DNA from: Blepharisma japonicum
Lineage: Eukaryota > Ciliophora > Heterotrichea > Heterotrichida > Blepharismidae
DNA: 64,000 nt
Direction of reading: 5' to 3'
Assembly (NCBI GenBank): GCA_949751835.1
Contig: CATKHK010000053.1
Span: 248,001-312,000 of the forward strand
The translations under genes were made by a program, and so were the position numbers. Positions 62,990 to 64,000 of this stretch are shown piece by piece; the first letter of the stretch is position 1; every line of letters begins with the position of its first letter. The notes beneath the pieces were generated by a model. It did no database searches. It was not told the origin of the DNA and saw nothing but the letters and a program-made list of their open reading frames with translations.

Positions 62990-64000
62990 TTAATCTAAAT
63001 TCTTTTTAGCCGACAAATCCCTCACTTTAGCTGCATGCTTTTTCTCCTGTCTTCTTTTTCTATAATAAGCATCAGCCATATGCACTATATATTTTTCAAA
63101 CAAAAATGCTGCAATAAAATAGCATACACAAATCCCTACTAGCGTCCCTCTAAAATACCCAGGCATGTAGGTAAGCTAAATAGTCCTTACATCATAAAGA
63201 TCTTTAATGAATTCTGGAGGGAACAAAATCGTCGTAAAGGTGAACGCAAAGAGAAAAACTAGAAGAATAGTGAACCAGAAGTTGGTGTACATAGGCTTTT
63301 TCCAAGGTTTTCCTATATTGAACACAAAGCAGACTACTTCGTATTCGACCCAGCTTATTAAAAACAGAACAGTGTTCGGGTCGCAATGGAAAAATTCTGT
63401 TATAGGATGACCAGCTTTGTAATCGTTTTGCTTGAAAAAGTTCATGTCAGAGGCAATAAAATAGGTGATGACCTGGGCGAGGGTTTCTAAAGCGGTTTGA
63501 CCTATGACAGAGGTTAAAACGGCGACTGACATAAGGGATGCGGTAGGGTGGCGCTTGGAAAGTTTATGGTAAGGACCTGTTTTGCTCATGGTAATAGCGA
63601 GTGGAAGCATGGTTATCATATCAAAAGTAACGAATTGGTTGTTAGTAAGCCCTGATCCCATGGAGTAAAGCATGCTTACTGTAATAAACTGGATGGTGGA
63701 ATATAAAAACATGAACTTAAAACACTGGGTGGAAGTCGTTAAAGCACATCTACCTTCTCTGAGGACTGTAATTACACAAGAAATATTGGAAACTTTAGAA
63801 GTGAAAGGTGCCGCGATAGAAGATTCTTCTTCGCTTAGTGATATTCCAATGTCAGCTGATTTTAAAGCGCCGCAATCATTGGCACCATCTCCACACATGC
63901 CGATGAGGTAGCCGAGTTCCTGCATCCTTTCGACCAGAAGAGTTTTATGTTCAGGGGACATTCTAGCAAAAACTCTGCATTTTTCTAGCACTGTTTTAAA
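62990..64000 (-). CDS. P5-type (P5B-like, ATP13A) P-type ATPase, C-terminal part (runs off right edge)
   Basis: C-terminal ~330 residues; the start lies beyond the window. The hinge motif MCGDGANDCGALKSADIGISLSEEESSIAAPFTS is characteristic of P5B ATPases (ATP13A2/3 type), which move polyamines out of lysosomes. It is followed by the C-terminal block of about six membrane helices (CFKFMFLYSTIQFITVSMLY; DMITMLPLAITM). Intron at 63176-63190 (GTAAGGACTATTTAG), near the 3' end, joins KDLYD to LTYMPGYFRG and supplies the last membrane helix and basic tail, ending in TAA 62990-62992. The phosphorylation site (DKTGT) is outside the window. Confidence 0.92.

Noticed and set aside
1-64000. tRNA or rRNA genes, CRISPR arrays, transposons, retroelements, telomeric repeats
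   Set aside because: Looked for tRNA T-arm patterns, repeat arrays, transposase or reverse-transcriptase motifs and CCCTAACA-type repeats; none seen by eye.

Overview
The window is macronuclear-type DNA from a ciliate, most likely a heterotrich of the Blepharisma type. Three things in the sequence show this. (1) UGA is read as tryptophan: many reading frames run on past TGA into conserved protein sequence, for example the invariant Trp of gamma-tubulin complex protein 4 at 7107-7109, while TAA and TAG act as stops. (2) Genes are interrupted by 15-nt introns (two are 16 nt) of the form GTA...TAG with an A six bases from the 3' end. (3) Genes are densely packed in AT-rich DNA, with spacers down to 0-9 bp. 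I found no tRNA, rRNA, CRISPR array, transposon or virus-like element. The species assignment is inference.

Layout. 1-5.5 kb: two tandem genes for DUF229/sulfatase-like type II membrane proteins (the first runs off the left edge) and a WD40-like protein. 6-8.9 kb: a small Gly2 protein and gamma-tubulin complex protein 4. 8.9-14.3 kb: a third DUF229 protein, a U2AF-like splicing factor, an HP1-like chromodomain protein, a RING-TRAF-ZZ-ZZ-FW protein and a small membrane protein. 14.3-22.3 kb: a coiled-coil zinc-finger protein, a short YGVRFE-motif protein, the ribosome assembly factor MRT4, kinetochore NUF2 and an ATXR3/SDG2-like SET methyltransferase. 22.3-23.5 kb: a gene-poor stretch with what looks like a decayed gene. 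23.5-28 kb: a CID-domain splicing protein, two unknown proteins, a candidate structured RNA, a CDGSH iron-sulfur protein, a BAH-PHD reader and a small unknown. 28-33.6 kb: tandem purple acid phosphatase-like genes, an MKS1-like B9 protein, a CXorf65-like protein and a secreted protein. 34-43 kb: a Sel1 protein, a coiled-coil/EF-hand protein, an ELMO-like protein, a DP transcription factor and a DYRK kinase. 43-54.7 kb: PEX16-like, SPB1, a histidine-phosphatase homologue lacking its catalytic residues, two tandem PX sorting nexins, IFT54, an OSCA/CSC1 channel and an unknown. 55-64 kb: an unknown, a Tctex dynein light chain, a second YGVRFE protein, an EMAP-like WD protein, a GET1/WRB-like protein, a TBC RabGAP, an O-methyltransferase-like protein and the 3' end of a P5-type ATPase.

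The genes are mostly single-copy eukaryotic housekeeping genes (cilia and microtubules, chromatin, splicing, trafficking, ribosome assembly) mixed with recently duplicated membrane or lysosomal-type families. No operon-like logic links them. No wholly new multi-gene system is evident. The most unusual items are the RING-TRAF-ZZ-ZZ-FW protein, the plant-like ATXR3 methyltransferase, the apparent pseudophosphatase, introns hidden inside open frames, divergent gene pairs with only 9 bp between start codons, and the YGVRFE small-protein family. All products are predictions from reading the translations by eye; no database search was run.
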